A DNA stretch of 64,000 nucleotides from the NCBI RefSeq assembly GCF_008056315.1, contig NZ_VRKQ01000010.1, positions 620,001 to 684,000 on the forward strand, in the 5' to 3' direction. Below the pieces are notes generated by a model that was not told the origin of the DNA, made no database searches, and was given only the letters and a program-made list of their open reading frames with translations. Position 1 is the first letter of the stretch. The number at the start of each line of letters is the position of its first letter. Positions 16,398-24,368 of this stretch are shown piece by piece. The stretch comes from Seonamhaeicola maritimus. Its GTDB lineage: Bacteria; Bacteroidota; Bacteroidia; Flavobacteriales; Flavobacteriaceae. The translations under genes and the position numbers were made by a program.

Positions 16398-17964
16398 AAC
16401 CATAAAAATTGGTACGCGCGATAGTGAATTAGCACTATGGCAGGCTAAAACCGTACAACAACAACTTGAAAATTTAGGTTACAAAGCAGAATTAGTTCCA
16501 GTAAAATCTACAGGAGATATTGTATTAGATAAACCACTTTACGAGTTAGGTATTACTGGTATTTTTACAAGAACTCTAGATGTAGCTTTGTTAAATCATG
16601 ATGTAGATATTGCTGTACATTCTTTAAAAGATGTACCCACTATACTACCAAAAGGGATTGAACAAATTGCTGTTTTAAAACGAGGCAATGTAAACGACAC
16701 TCTTGTTTTTAATGATAACGAAGAGTTCCTAGGAGCTAGAGAAGCCGTGGTTGCTACCGGAAGTTTACGTAGGCGCGCCCAATGGCTTAATCGTTACCCA
16801 ACACATACCATTGTAGACTTGCGTGGTAACGTGAATTCACGTTTACAAAAGTTAAAAGATAATGACTGGAACGGAGCAATTTTTGCTGCTGCCGGCATTG
16901 GTAGAATTGGTATTAGACCAGAAGACTCCATAAATTTAAGTTGGATGATTCCTGCACCAGCACAAGGTGCAATTATGATAGCAGCTTTAGGTGAAAATGA
17001 TTTTGCTATTGAAGCTTGTTCTCAATTAAATCATGAAGAAACTGAAATTTGTACATCTATTGAACGTGAGTTTTTAAATAAACTTGAAGGTGGTTGTACC
17101 GCACCAATTGGAGCACTTGCTTTTATCAAAAATGAAGAAGTAAACTTTAAAGGCGTTCTTTTAAGTAAAGATGGTTCTAAGAAAATTGAAGTTTCCAAAA
17201 CTGAAGCTTTAGGGAAACACGATGATATTGCAGATTTTTGTGCAAATTATATTATTGATCGCGGTGGAAAACGATTAATGGATGATGTTAAAAACGAATC
17301 CAAAACAACTAATGTTTATTCTACAAAATCGCTAACAGAAGATCAACGTCTTTTGTTTCATGAAAAAGTAACTGCTAAAAGTTCAGATTTTATTAAAACA
17401 AATCCGAATAGAATTCAAAAGCATATCGTTAAAAACGAAATTAGAAATGTAATCATAACAAGTAAAAATGCAGTTGATGCCTTACTTACTAATTTTTCGG
17501 CAGACGAATTGCAATTCAAAAATATTTATTGTGTTGGCAGACGCACCAAACGTTTAGTGGAAAACCGAATTGGAAAAGTGACTCATTCTGAAAAAAATGC
17601 TAAAGCTCTAGCTAATTATTTAGTGGAGTTTATGGAAGGAACCGCGGTTACTTTCTTTTGTAGCAATTTAAGGTTGGATGATTTACCCAATATTCTTGAA
17701 GAAAATAATATTGTTGTTAATGAGGTTGAAGCATATGAGACCAAATTTGATGGCGTTTCATTAGATGATTCTGTTGAAAGCGTTATGTTTTATAGTCCGT
17801 CAACCGTCCAAAGTTTCAAGCAAAAAAACGATAAAGAAGTTATTGCATTTTGTATTGGAGAAACAACCGCTACTGAAGCTAGAAAACGCTTTAAAGATGT
17901 TAGAGTAGCTAAAGTTCCAACAGTAGAAAGTGTAATAGAATTAGTAAACGCACATTATATATAA
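16390..17964 (+). CDS. hemC: fused porphobilinogen deaminase (HemC) and uroporphyrinogen-III synthase (HemD)
   Basis: Residues 1 to about 300 are hydroxymethylbilane synthase: IGTRDSELALWQA at the start, SLKDVP, TGSLRRRAQWL, DLRGNVNSRL, and the dipyrromethane cofactor cysteine C236 in EGGCTAPIGA. Residues from about 305 to 524 have the HemD pattern of two small Rossmann-like lobes, with TSKNAVDALL, YCVGRRTKRL, and near the end VMFYSPSTVQSF and FCIGETTATEA. One continuous frame of 524 residues encodes both, so linear tetrapyrrole made by HemC can be cyclised by the attached HemD. It overlaps hemA by 8 bases and precedes hemE. Confidence 0.93.
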   Translation: MSKTIKIGTRDSELALWQAKTVQQQLENLGYKAELVPVKSTGDIVLDKPLYELGITGIFTRTLDVALLNHDVDIAVHSLKDVPTILPKGIEQIAVLKRGNVNDTLVFNDNEEFLGAREAVVATGSLRRRAQWLNRYPTHTIVDLRGNVNSRLQKLKDNDWNGAIFAAAGIGRIGIRPEDSINLSWMIPAPAQGAIMIAALGENDFAIEACSQLNHEETEICTSIEREFLNKLEGGCTAPIGALAFIKNEEVNFKGVLLSKDGSKKIEVSKTEALGKHDDIADFCANYIIDRGGKRLMDDVKNESKTTNVYSTKSLTEDQRLLFHEKVTAKSSDFIKTNPNRIQKHIVKNEIRNVIITSKNAVDALLTNFSADELQFKNIYCVGRRTKRLVENRIGKVTHSEKNAKALANYLVEFMEGTAVTFFCSNLRLDDLPNILEENNIVVNEVEAYETKFDGVSLDDSVESVMFYSPSTVQSFKQKNDKEVIAFCIGETTATEARKRFKDVRVAKVPTVESVIELVNAHYI

Positions 17965-17980
17965 TAGTTTCTGGCTACTG

Positions 17981-18029
17981 GTTTTTGGTTCTTTAATATG
18001 CCAACAACCATTAACCAACAACCAAAAAC
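17981..18029 (+). promoter_or_regulatory. inverted repeat in the hemE leader
   Basis: GTTTTTGGTT (17981-17990) and AACCAAAAAC (18020-18029) are exact inverted repeats, and the loop contains CCAACAACCA, which recurs overlapping the right arm (18001 and 18015). The right arm ends 3 bases before the hemE ATG, so folding would cover the ribosome landing site. Confidence 0.5.
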
Positions 18030-18032
18030 ACT

Positions 18033-19058
18033 ATGATAAAGAACGATTTATTTTTAAGAGCTTTAAAGGGAGAAACTGTAGACCGTCCTCCAGTATGGAT
18101 GATGCGTCAAGCAGGTCGTTATTTACCAGAATTCATTGCCATTCGTGAGAAGTATGATTTCTTTACAAGATGTCGTACTCCGGAGTTAGCAAGTGAAATT
18201 ACGGTGCAACCCATCCGAAGATATGGAATGGATGCCGCTATTTTATTTAGTGATATTTTGGTGATTCCTCAAGCCATGAATATTGAGGTGCAAATGAAAC
18301 CAAATTTCGGGCCTTACTTGCCAAATCCGGTACGCACTCAAAAAGATGTTGATAATGTAGTAGTACCCGATGTAACAGTAGAATTAGATTACGTATATCA
18401 AGCCATAAAAGCTACCAAAGAATTATTGAATGATGACATTCCACTAATTGGTTTTGCGGGTTCTCCATGGACCATTTTATGTTACTGCGTGCAAGGTCAA
18501 GGGAGTAAAACGTTTGATAAAGCCAAGGAATTCTGTTTTACAAATCCAATAGCTGCACATCAATTACTTCAAAAAATTACGGATACCACCATTGCATATT
18601 TAAAAGAAAAAGTGAAAGCCGGTGTAAATGCAGTTCAAGTATTTGATTCTTGGGGAGGTATGTTATCACCAACAGATTATCAAGAGTTTTCATGGCAATA
18701 CATCAATCAGATTATTGAAGCTTTAAAAGATGATGCTCCTGTAATTGCATTTGGTAAAGGGTGTTGGTTTGCATTGGGGGAAATGGCAAGAAGTAATGCT
18801 GCGGCATTAGGTGTAGACTGGACATGTTCTCCACAGAATGCCCGTTATTTAACTGGCGGAAATATAACGCTACAAGGTAATTTTGACCCATCAAGATTAC
18901 TATCTCCACCAGCCGAAATTAAAAAAATGGTCACCCAAATGATTGACGCTTTTGGAAAAGATAAATACGTAGTAAACCTTGGTCATGGTATTTTACCTAA
19001 CATTCCATTAGATCATGCTAAAGCATTTATAGATGCTGTAAAAGAATACGGAAGTTAA
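18033..19058 (+). CDS. hemE: uroporphyrinogen decarboxylase
   Basis: HemE removes the four acetate carboxyls of uroporphyrinogen III to give coproporphyrinogen III. The signature near the N-terminus, [17 protein letters not shown], is present, with [20 protein letters not shown] and the C-terminal NLGHGI. At 341 residues it is a normal full-length cytoplasmic enzyme. It follows the hemC-hemD fusion after 68 bases that contain an inverted repeat next to its start codon. Confidence 0.96.
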   Translation: MIKNDLFLRALKGETVDRPPVWMMRQAGRYLPEFIAIREKYDFFTRCRTPELASEITVQPIRRYGMDAAILFSDILVIPQAMNIEVQMKPNFGPYLPNPVRTQKDVDNVVVPDVTVELDYVYQAIKATKELLNDDIPLIGFAGSPWTILCYCVQGQGSKTFDKAKEFCFTNPIAAHQLLQKITDTTIAYLKEKVKAGVNAVQVFDSWGGMLSPTDYQEFSWQYINQIIEALKDDAPVIAFGKGCWFALGEMARSNAAALGVDWTCSPQNARYLTGGNITLQGNFDPSRLLSPPAEIKKMVTQMIDAFGKDKYVVNLGHGILPNIPLDHAKAFIDAVKEYGS

Positions 19059-19107
19059 TTGTAACACAAAGTGTGATATGCTTACTTATAGCTGTAAAAT
19101 TTAAGTT

Positions 19108-19866
19108 ATGATTAAAAACATATCTTCAGGAATAAAAGCGTACTTCGGTGCATTTAATTTAATATCCAAGTTAAAACTTTGGAAGTTTTTTGCAGTACCA
19201 ATGCTTATTAGCTTTGTAACTGCCATTACCATTTTTTGGTCGGCCTATGGCTTATCAGATAATATTGGTGGTTTCATTTCAAAAATATGGGTTTGGGATT
19301 GGGGTCATGATACTTTTGCTACAATTAGTAATTTTATTGGTGGACTAATAATTTTAGTCATTGGTCTTATTCTTTTTAAGCACATCATAATGGCATTATC
19401 AGCGCCATTTATGAGTCCGGTTTCAGAGAAAATTGAAGCTCATTTCACTGGTAGAATCAATCAAAACTATAGAGACACTTCATTTGCACAACAGCTTTGG
19501 CGTGGTATCCGTATTAATGTTCGTAATTTATTTATGGAGTTGCTTTTAACAATTCCACTTTTGCTGCTCAAATTTATCCCCGTAGTTAATATATTTTCTA
19601 CTGCAATTTTATTTTTACTTCAAGCCTATTATGCTGGTTTTGGTAATATGGATTATACTTTAGAACGTCATTATAAGTACACTCAAAGCATAGCATTTGT
19701 TAGAAGAAACAGGGGGTTAGCTATTGGTAACGGCATTGTGTTTTTATTGTTTTTATTAATACCAATTATAGGTGTTATTTTGGTGCTTCCGCTATCTGTA
19801 ACAGCGGCATCAGTAAGAACCATAGAGGCTTTAAAACTAAAAAACAACTTACCTCATGCGGTTTGA
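19108..19866 (+). CDS. EI24 domain-containing membrane protein
   Basis: This 252-residue protein has about four hydrophobic segments and belongs to the EI24/CysZ-like family (characteristic FWSAYG..., FKHIIMALSAPFMSPVSEKIE, then IRINVRNLFMELLLTIPLLLL and NRGLAIGNGIVF). E. coli CysZ takes up sulfate, but most family members are uncharacterised. It sits inside the heme operon between hemE and the acetyltransferase, overlapping the latter by 11 bases, so it is translated with the heme enzymes. Any role in tetrapyrrole or anion transport is speculation. Confidence 0.85.
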   Translation: MIKNISSGIKAYFGAFNLISKLKLWKFFAVPMLISFVTAITIFWSAYGLSDNIGGFISKIWVWDWGHDTFATISNFIGGLIILVIGLILFKHIIMALSAPFMSPVSEKIEAHFTGRINQNYRDTSFAQQLWRGIRINVRNLFMELLLTIPLLLLKFIPVVNIFSTAILFLLQAYYAGFGNMDYTLERHYKYTQSIAFVRRNRGLAIGNGIVFLLFLLIPIIGVILVLPLSVTAASVRTIEALKLKNNLPHAV

Positions 19867-20398
19867 TTTTGATACTTTTTATATAGAACCCATTCAAATT
19901 CAAGACGCTTGGAATATTTGCAATTTTGTTACGGCCAATGAAGACAGATTAAAACGTTATTTTCCTAAGACTTTAGAACAGAATTTATCCCCAGATCTTT
20001 CAAAAATATTTGCAGATAAAAAAGTAAAACAGTTTAAGCTAAAACAAGAATTTTTATTCACTATTAAAGAAAACCAACCCAATAACCTTATCGGGCTTAT
20101 TTATTTAAAATCACTTGATTGGGGCAGAAAACAAGGGGAGTTTGCCTACTGCGTCCATTATGGATTTGAAGGGAAAGGCATCACTTCTCAAGCTATTAAG
20201 ATTTTATCAGAATTTGCGTTTGAAACCGTAGGTTTGGAGAGCATTCAAATAATTGTTTACAAAACCAATTACGGCAGTGTAAAAGTGGCTGAAAACTGTA
20301 ATTTTACTTGGATAAAAACTTTAGAAAAAGAACATACTCCACCAGGAGAAGCTCCTATGGATATGGAGCTTTATGAATTATACAAAGAAATTGAATAA
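19856..20398 (+). CDS. GNAT family N-acetyltransferase (RimJ/RimL-like)
   Basis: This 180-residue protein has the GNAT fold of the RimJ/RimL group: an acidic N-terminus, the strand LIGLIYLKSLDW, the acetyl-CoA region YCVHYGFEGKGITSQAI, and IQIIVYKTNYGSVKVAENCNF. Such enzymes acetylate amino groups of proteins or small molecules; the substrate is unknown. The start overlaps the EI24 gene by 11 bases and hemF begins 2 bases after its stop, so it is firmly part of the heme operon although no heme role is known. Confidence 0.88.
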   Translation: MRFDFDTFYIEPIQIQDAWNICNFVTANEDRLKRYFPKTLEQNLSPDLSKIFADKKVKQFKLKQEFLFTIKENQPNNLIGLIYLKSLDWGRKQGEFAYCVHYGFEGKGITSQAIKILSEFAFETVGLESIQIIVYKTNYGSVKVAENCNFTWIKTLEKEHTPPGEAPMDMELYELYKEIE

Positions 20399-20400
20399 TT

Positions 20401-21309
20401 ATGAAGGATACATTCTTCCAATATATACATGATTTACAAGACCACATTACCTCTAAACTTGAAGAAGTTGACGGGAAAGCGAAATTTCAAGAAGACATTT
20501 GGAAACGACCTGAAGGTGGCGGCGGACGAACACGCGTGATTCAAAATGGAAATGTATTTGAAAAAGGAGGCGTTAATATTTCTGGTGTTCATGGCAAGCT
20601 TCCTAAGTCAATGCAAGCTTATTTCAACGTTGGTGATGTAGATTTTTTTGCTTGTGGACTAAGTTTAGTGCTTCATCCTAAAAGCCCGATGGTTCCAACA
20701 GTTCATGCTAATTGGCGTTATTTCGAAATGTACGATCAAGATGGGACTGTTGTAAACCAATGGTTTGGTGGCGGGCAAGATTTAACACCTTATTACCTGT
20801 TTGAAGAAGATGCAAAACATTTTCATCAAGTATGTAAAACGGCTTGTGATAAACATAATCCTGAGTTTTATCCAAAGTATAAAGCACGATGCGATGAGTA
20901 CTTTTATAATACGCATAGAAATGAAGCACGTGGTATTGGTGGTTTATTTTTCGATTATTGCAAGGCTTCAGACGATATGACCATGCAAAACTGGTATAAT
21001 TTTGTAACCGAAGTAGGTGATAGTTTCCTAGATGCATACGTTCCTATTGTTGAAAAACGAAAAGCTTTATCCTACAATGATGAGCAAAGAAATTGGCAGG
21101 AAATCCGTCGCGGACGTTATGTAGAATTCAATTTAGTACATGACAAAGGCACATTATTTGGATTGAAAACTAACGGACGTATTGAAAGCATATTAATGAG
21201 CTTACCTCCCCATGTACAATGGGTGTATGACCATCAACCGGAAGTCGGAAGTGAAGAAGAAAAATTATTAGAAGTATTAAAAAACCCAGTAGATTGGGTT
21301 AACTTATAA
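20401..21309 (+). CDS. hemF: oxygen-dependent coproporphyrinogen III oxidase
   Basis: HemF oxidatively decarboxylates two propionates of coproporphyrinogen III using O2. The diagnostic blocks are FEDIWKRPEGGGGRTRV-like sequence near residue 30, FACGLSLVLHP, PTVHANWRYFE, WFGGGQDLTPYY and RGIGGLFFDY, and near the end RRGRYVEFNLVHDKGT. At 302 residues it is full length. Its presence rather than the radical SAM HemN in the cluster points to aerobic life. It is followed by hemB after 11 bases. Confidence 0.96.
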   Translation: MKDTFFQYIHDLQDHITSKLEEVDGKAKFQEDIWKRPEGGGGRTRVIQNGNVFEKGGVNISGVHGKLPKSMQAYFNVGDVDFFACGLSLVLHPKSPMVPTVHANWRYFEMYDQDGTVVNQWFGGGQDLTPYYLFEEDAKHFHQVCKTACDKHNPEFYPKYKARCDEYFYNTHRNEARGIGGLFFDYCKASDDMTMQNWYNFVTEVGDSFLDAYVPIVEKRKALSYNDEQRNWQEIRRGRYVEFNLVHDKGTLFGLKTNGRIESILMSLPPHVQWVYDHQPEVGSEEEKLLEVLKNPVDWVNL

Positions 21310-21320
21310 ACATTTACGCA

Positions 21321-22310
21321 ATGTATCCACTTAGAAGAAACAGAAGATTAAGAACAAACGAAGCCATTCGCTCCTTAGTTCGTGAAACTGTAATAACACC
21401 AAACGATTTTTTAGTACCTCTTTTTGTAGTTGAAGGTAAAGGTATCAAAGATGAAATTCCATCAATGCCTAATTACTTTCGCTATAGTTTAGATTTATTG
21501 GAAAACGAAGTGAAAGAACTTTGGAAACTAGGTTTAAAATCGGTGCTACTTTTTGTAAAAGTTCCTGATAGTTTAAAAGATAATAAAGGAACGGAAGCTT
21601 TAAACCCTGACGGATTAATGCAACGAGCCGTTAGAACTGTAAAAAATGTATGTCCAGATATGTTGGTTATGACCGATGTAGCTTTAGACCCTTATTCGGC
21701 TTATGGACATGATGGTATTATTGAAAACGGACAAATAATGAATGATGTAACCGCCGAAGTTTTAGCAGAAATGAGCATCTCCCATGCACAAGCCGGAGCA
21801 GATTTTGTAGCCCCAAGTGATATGATGGATGGACGTATTTTAACCATCCGTGAGGCATTGGAAGATGTGGGTTTTATTAATACGGGTATTATGAGTTATT
21901 CCGCTAAATATGCCTCGGCCTTTTACGGTCCATTTCGTGACGCTTTAGATTCTGCTCCAGTTGATTTAGTTGATATTCCAAAAGACAAAAAAACCTATCA
22001 GATGGATTATGCTAATCGATTTGAAGCAGTTCGTGAAACTGAAATGGATATTGATGAAGGCGCAGACATTGTTATGGTTAAACCTGGAATTTCGTATTTA
22101 GATATTGTACGCGAAATTAAAAATGATGTTGATGTTCCGGTGGCGGTTTATCAGGTATCGGGTGAATATGCCATGATAAAAGCAGCGGCTGAAAAAGGTT
22201 GGTTAGATCATGACCAAATTATGATGGAAACCACAATGGCTTTTAAACGTTCTGGCGCAGATATAATCGCCTCTTATTTTGCTAAGGACGTTGTGAAATT
22301 ATTGTCATAA
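21321..22310 (+). CDS. hemB: porphobilinogen synthase (delta-aminolevulinate dehydratase)
   Basis: HemB condenses two 5-aminolevulinate molecules to porphobilinogen. Both active-site lysine regions are visible (YSAKYASAFYGPFRDA and IVMVKPGISYLD). The metal site reads TDVALDPYSAYGHDG: the three cysteines of zinc enzymes (CLCPYTSHGHCG type) are replaced, so this is the magnesium-type enzyme. At 329 residues it is full length. It is the last pathway enzyme of the plus-strand operon and is followed after 3 bases by a cytochrome c. Confidence 0.96.
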   Translation: MYPLRRNRRLRTNEAIRSLVRETVITPNDFLVPLFVVEGKGIKDEIPSMPNYFRYSLDLLENEVKELWKLGLKSVLLFVKVPDSLKDNKGTEALNPDGLMQRAVRTVKNVCPDMLVMTDVALDPYSAYGHDGIIENGQIMNDVTAEVLAEMSISHAQAGADFVAPSDMMDGRILTIREALEDVGFINTGIMSYSAKYASAFYGPFRDALDSAPVDLVDIPKDKKTYQMDYANRFEAVRETEMDIDEGADIVMVKPGISYLDIVREIKNDVDVPVAVYQVSGEYAMIKAAAEKGWLDHDQIMMETTMAFKRSGADIIASYFAKDVVKLLS

Positions 22311-22313
22311 ATC

Positions 22314-22706
22314 TTGAAGAAAATTGTGTTCATATTTGCTTTAGTAGTTATTTTTGGTCTAGGTTCGCTATATTTTGTAAACAAAAACAGAATTTCAGTC
22401 CGTGGTACGCAAGACCCTGAACCCATAAGTTCTATTCGGCAAATTTTGGATGATGATATTTTAGAAGGCAGAAGACAATTCAAAATAAATTGTACTGCTT
22501 GTCACAAACTACAAGGAATTGTAGATCCCCCATTGCTGCAAAATAATTTTAAAAACTATAATCTAGAGAAGTTTCAACAGTTTGTAAAAAACGAAAAACG
22601 TAATAGGGAGAACATGTTTGGAAACACAGAGTGCATGCCGTTTCCAGATTTATCAGACAAAAAAATAGAATACATTTACAACTATATTGCATATTCCTTA
22701 AATTAG
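22314..22706 (+). CDS. small exported c-type cytochrome
   Basis: This 130-residue protein begins with a hydrophobic signal or anchor (KKIVFIFALVVIFGLGSLYF) and carries one heme-binding motif C60-T-A-C63-H64, with a likely methionine axial ligand in ECMPFPDLSDKKIEYIYNYI. It should be an electron carrier on the periplasmic side of the membrane. The only start that includes the signal peptide is TTG at 22314, 3 bases after the hemB stop, so I accept it. Its place behind hemB fits coordinated supply of heme to a heme protein. Confidence 0.85.
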   Translation: MKKIVFIFALVVIFGLGSLYFVNKNRISVRGTQDPEPISSIRQILDDDILEGRRQFKINCTACHKLQGIVDPPLLQNNFKNYNLEKFQQFVKNEKRNRENMFGNTECMPFPDLSDKKIEYIYNYIAYSLN

Positions 22707-22725
22707 CATCAAATACAACCAATTA

Positions 22726-23838
22726 ATGGGACTACTTATTTTTTACGGCGTTATTTCTATTTTCTTTTCGTTTTTATGTTCTATCCTTGAGGCCGTTTTA
22801 TTAAGTGTTACTCCAACCTTTATAAACGTTAAAAAGAAAGAAAATAAGGCCTATGCCTCAGAATTAGAAACGCTAAAGAATGATGTTGATAGACCGTTAA
22901 TAGCCATATTAACACTTAACACTATTGCCCATACAGTTGGTGCTATTTTAGTGGGTGTTCAGGCAAAAGTAGCATATGCAGAAATATATGGTTCTCAAAC
23001 TAAGAGCATTTTAGGAATTGAATATACAGAAGATATTATGGTAGGCGTGGTTTCAACTATCATGACTATATTAATCCTAATTGCTTCTGAAATCATACCA
23101 AAAACCATTGGAGCTACGTATTGGAAAAGTCTTGCTAATTTTACTACCAAGGCCTTAAATATTTTAATATTTCCGTTAAAATGGACAGGTGTTTTATGGC
23201 TACTACAACTTACAACAAAACTTATTGGAGGCAAAGGGCATCATGGTAGCGTTTTAAGTAGAGAAGACTTTCATGCCATGACAGACATGGCTCATGAGGA
23301 GGGCGTGTTTCAAGAATCAGAAAGTAAGGTCATTAAAAATCTTTTAACTTTTAAAGAAGTAAAGGCTAAAGATGTGATGACACCAAGAACCGTTATGAAA
23401 ATTGAAAGCGAAACTACTACGGTTGAAGAATTCTTCAATAAAAACCTCAACCTTCGCTTTTCTAGAATACCGGTGTATGTAGACTCTGAAGACAATATTA
23501 AAGGACTTGTTTTAAAAGATGAAGTGTTTAAAGAAATGGCTTTAGATAACAATGATAAAAAGCTTTCTGAAATTAAGCGTGAAATTATTATTGTAGACCG
23601 AAATATGGCCATTCCTAAACTATTTGAACACTTGGTTGAAACCAGAAACCACATGGCTCTTGTAGTTGATGAATATGGAACCGTGAGTGGTTTGGTTACT
23701 ATGGAAGATGTGATTGAGACCTTACTTGGTCTTGAAATTATGGATGAAAGTGATAATGTTTCAGACCTTCAATTACAAGCCAGAAAAAACTGGGAATCTA
23801 GAGCAAAAAAACTAGGCATTCTTAAGGATGAAGAATAA
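22726..23838 (+). CDS. CNNM/CBS-domain membrane protein (hemolysin C / CorC family)
   Basis: This 370-residue protein has an N-terminal CNNM (DUF21) domain of three to four membrane segments (to about residue 165, including IASEIIPKTIGATYW), a linker helix (EEGVFQESESKVIKNLLTF) and a pair of CBS domains (DVMTPRTVM ... VTMEDVIETLLG). It lacks the C-terminal CorC/HlyC domain. Relatives are magnesium or cobalt exporters that bind ATP through the CBS pair. Its stop overlaps the ogt start by one base, so both are probably one transcript. Confidence 0.88.
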   Translation: MGLLIFYGVISIFFSFLCSILEAVLLSVTPTFINVKKKENKAYASELETLKNDVDRPLIAILTLNTIAHTVGAILVGVQAKVAYAEIYGSQTKSILGIEYTEDIMVGVVSTIMTILILIASEIIPKTIGATYWKSLANFTTKALNILIFPLKWTGVLWLLQLTTKLIGGKGHHGSVLSREDFHAMTDMAHEEGVFQESESKVIKNLLTFKEVKAKDVMTPRTVMKIESETTTVEEFFNKNLNLRFSRIPVYVDSEDNIKGLVLKDEVFKEMALDNNDKKLSEIKREIIIVDRNMAIPKLFEHLVETRNHMALVVDEYGTVSGLVTMEDVIETLLGLEIMDESDNVSDLQLQARKNWESRAKKLGILKDEE

Positions 23839-24311
23839 TGGAAGAATGTATCGTAAACTCTCCTTTAGGTTACACTAAAATAGTTGGTGATGTAGATGGT
23901 ATTTCTTCAGTAATCGTTGTTAATTCGGAAGAAAAAATAACTGATATCATTCCAGAAATTTTAGAAGATTGTACCATACAACTTAAAGAATATTTTGAAG
24001 GAACTCGTAAAGAATTCAGTCTTAAATTAAACCCATTAGGAACTAACTTTCAGATGAAAGTATGGAAACAGTTAGAACAAATTCCTTATGGAAAATCAAT
24101 TTCTTATTTAGAACTCTCAAAACAATTGGGTGATCCAAAAGCCATAAGAGCCGTTGCAAATGCCAATGGTAAAAACCCGCTTTGGATAATTGTGCCTTGT
24201 CATAGAGTTATTGGTTCAGACGGTAGTTTGACTGGATACGCTGGTGGTTTACACCGTAAACAATGGTTGCTAAATCATGAAAGTCCGTATAAGCAACAAT
24301 CACTTTTCTAG
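23838..24311 (+). CDS. ogt: methylated-DNA--protein-cysteine S-methyltransferase
   Basis: This 157-residue protein repairs O6-alkylguanine by irreversible transfer of the alkyl group to its own cysteine. The active site IVPCHRVIG is present, with the DNA-binding recognition region ISYLELSKQLGDPKAIRAVANANGKNP split around it and the C-terminal GGLHRKQWLL. It has the short N-terminal domain of Ogt rather than the Ada regulatory domain. It overlaps the CNNM gene by one base; I see no functional link to it. Confidence 0.94.
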   Translation: MEECIVNSPLGYTKIVGDVDGISSVIVVNSEEKITDIIPEILEDCTIQLKEYFEGTRKEFSLKLNPLGTNFQMKVWKQLEQIPYGKSISYLELSKQLGDPKAIRAVANANGKNPLWIIVPCHRVIGSDGSLTGYAGGLHRKQWLLNHESPYKQQSLF

Positions 24312-24368
24312 TGTTTCCTAGTAGAATAGAATTTTACTATCTTTAGTTTCTACATTAAATTCATTTAA

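Noticed and set aside
20708-21037. 109-residue minus-strand frame
   Set aside because: It lies completely within hemF, which has full family signatures; the antisense frame has no pattern.
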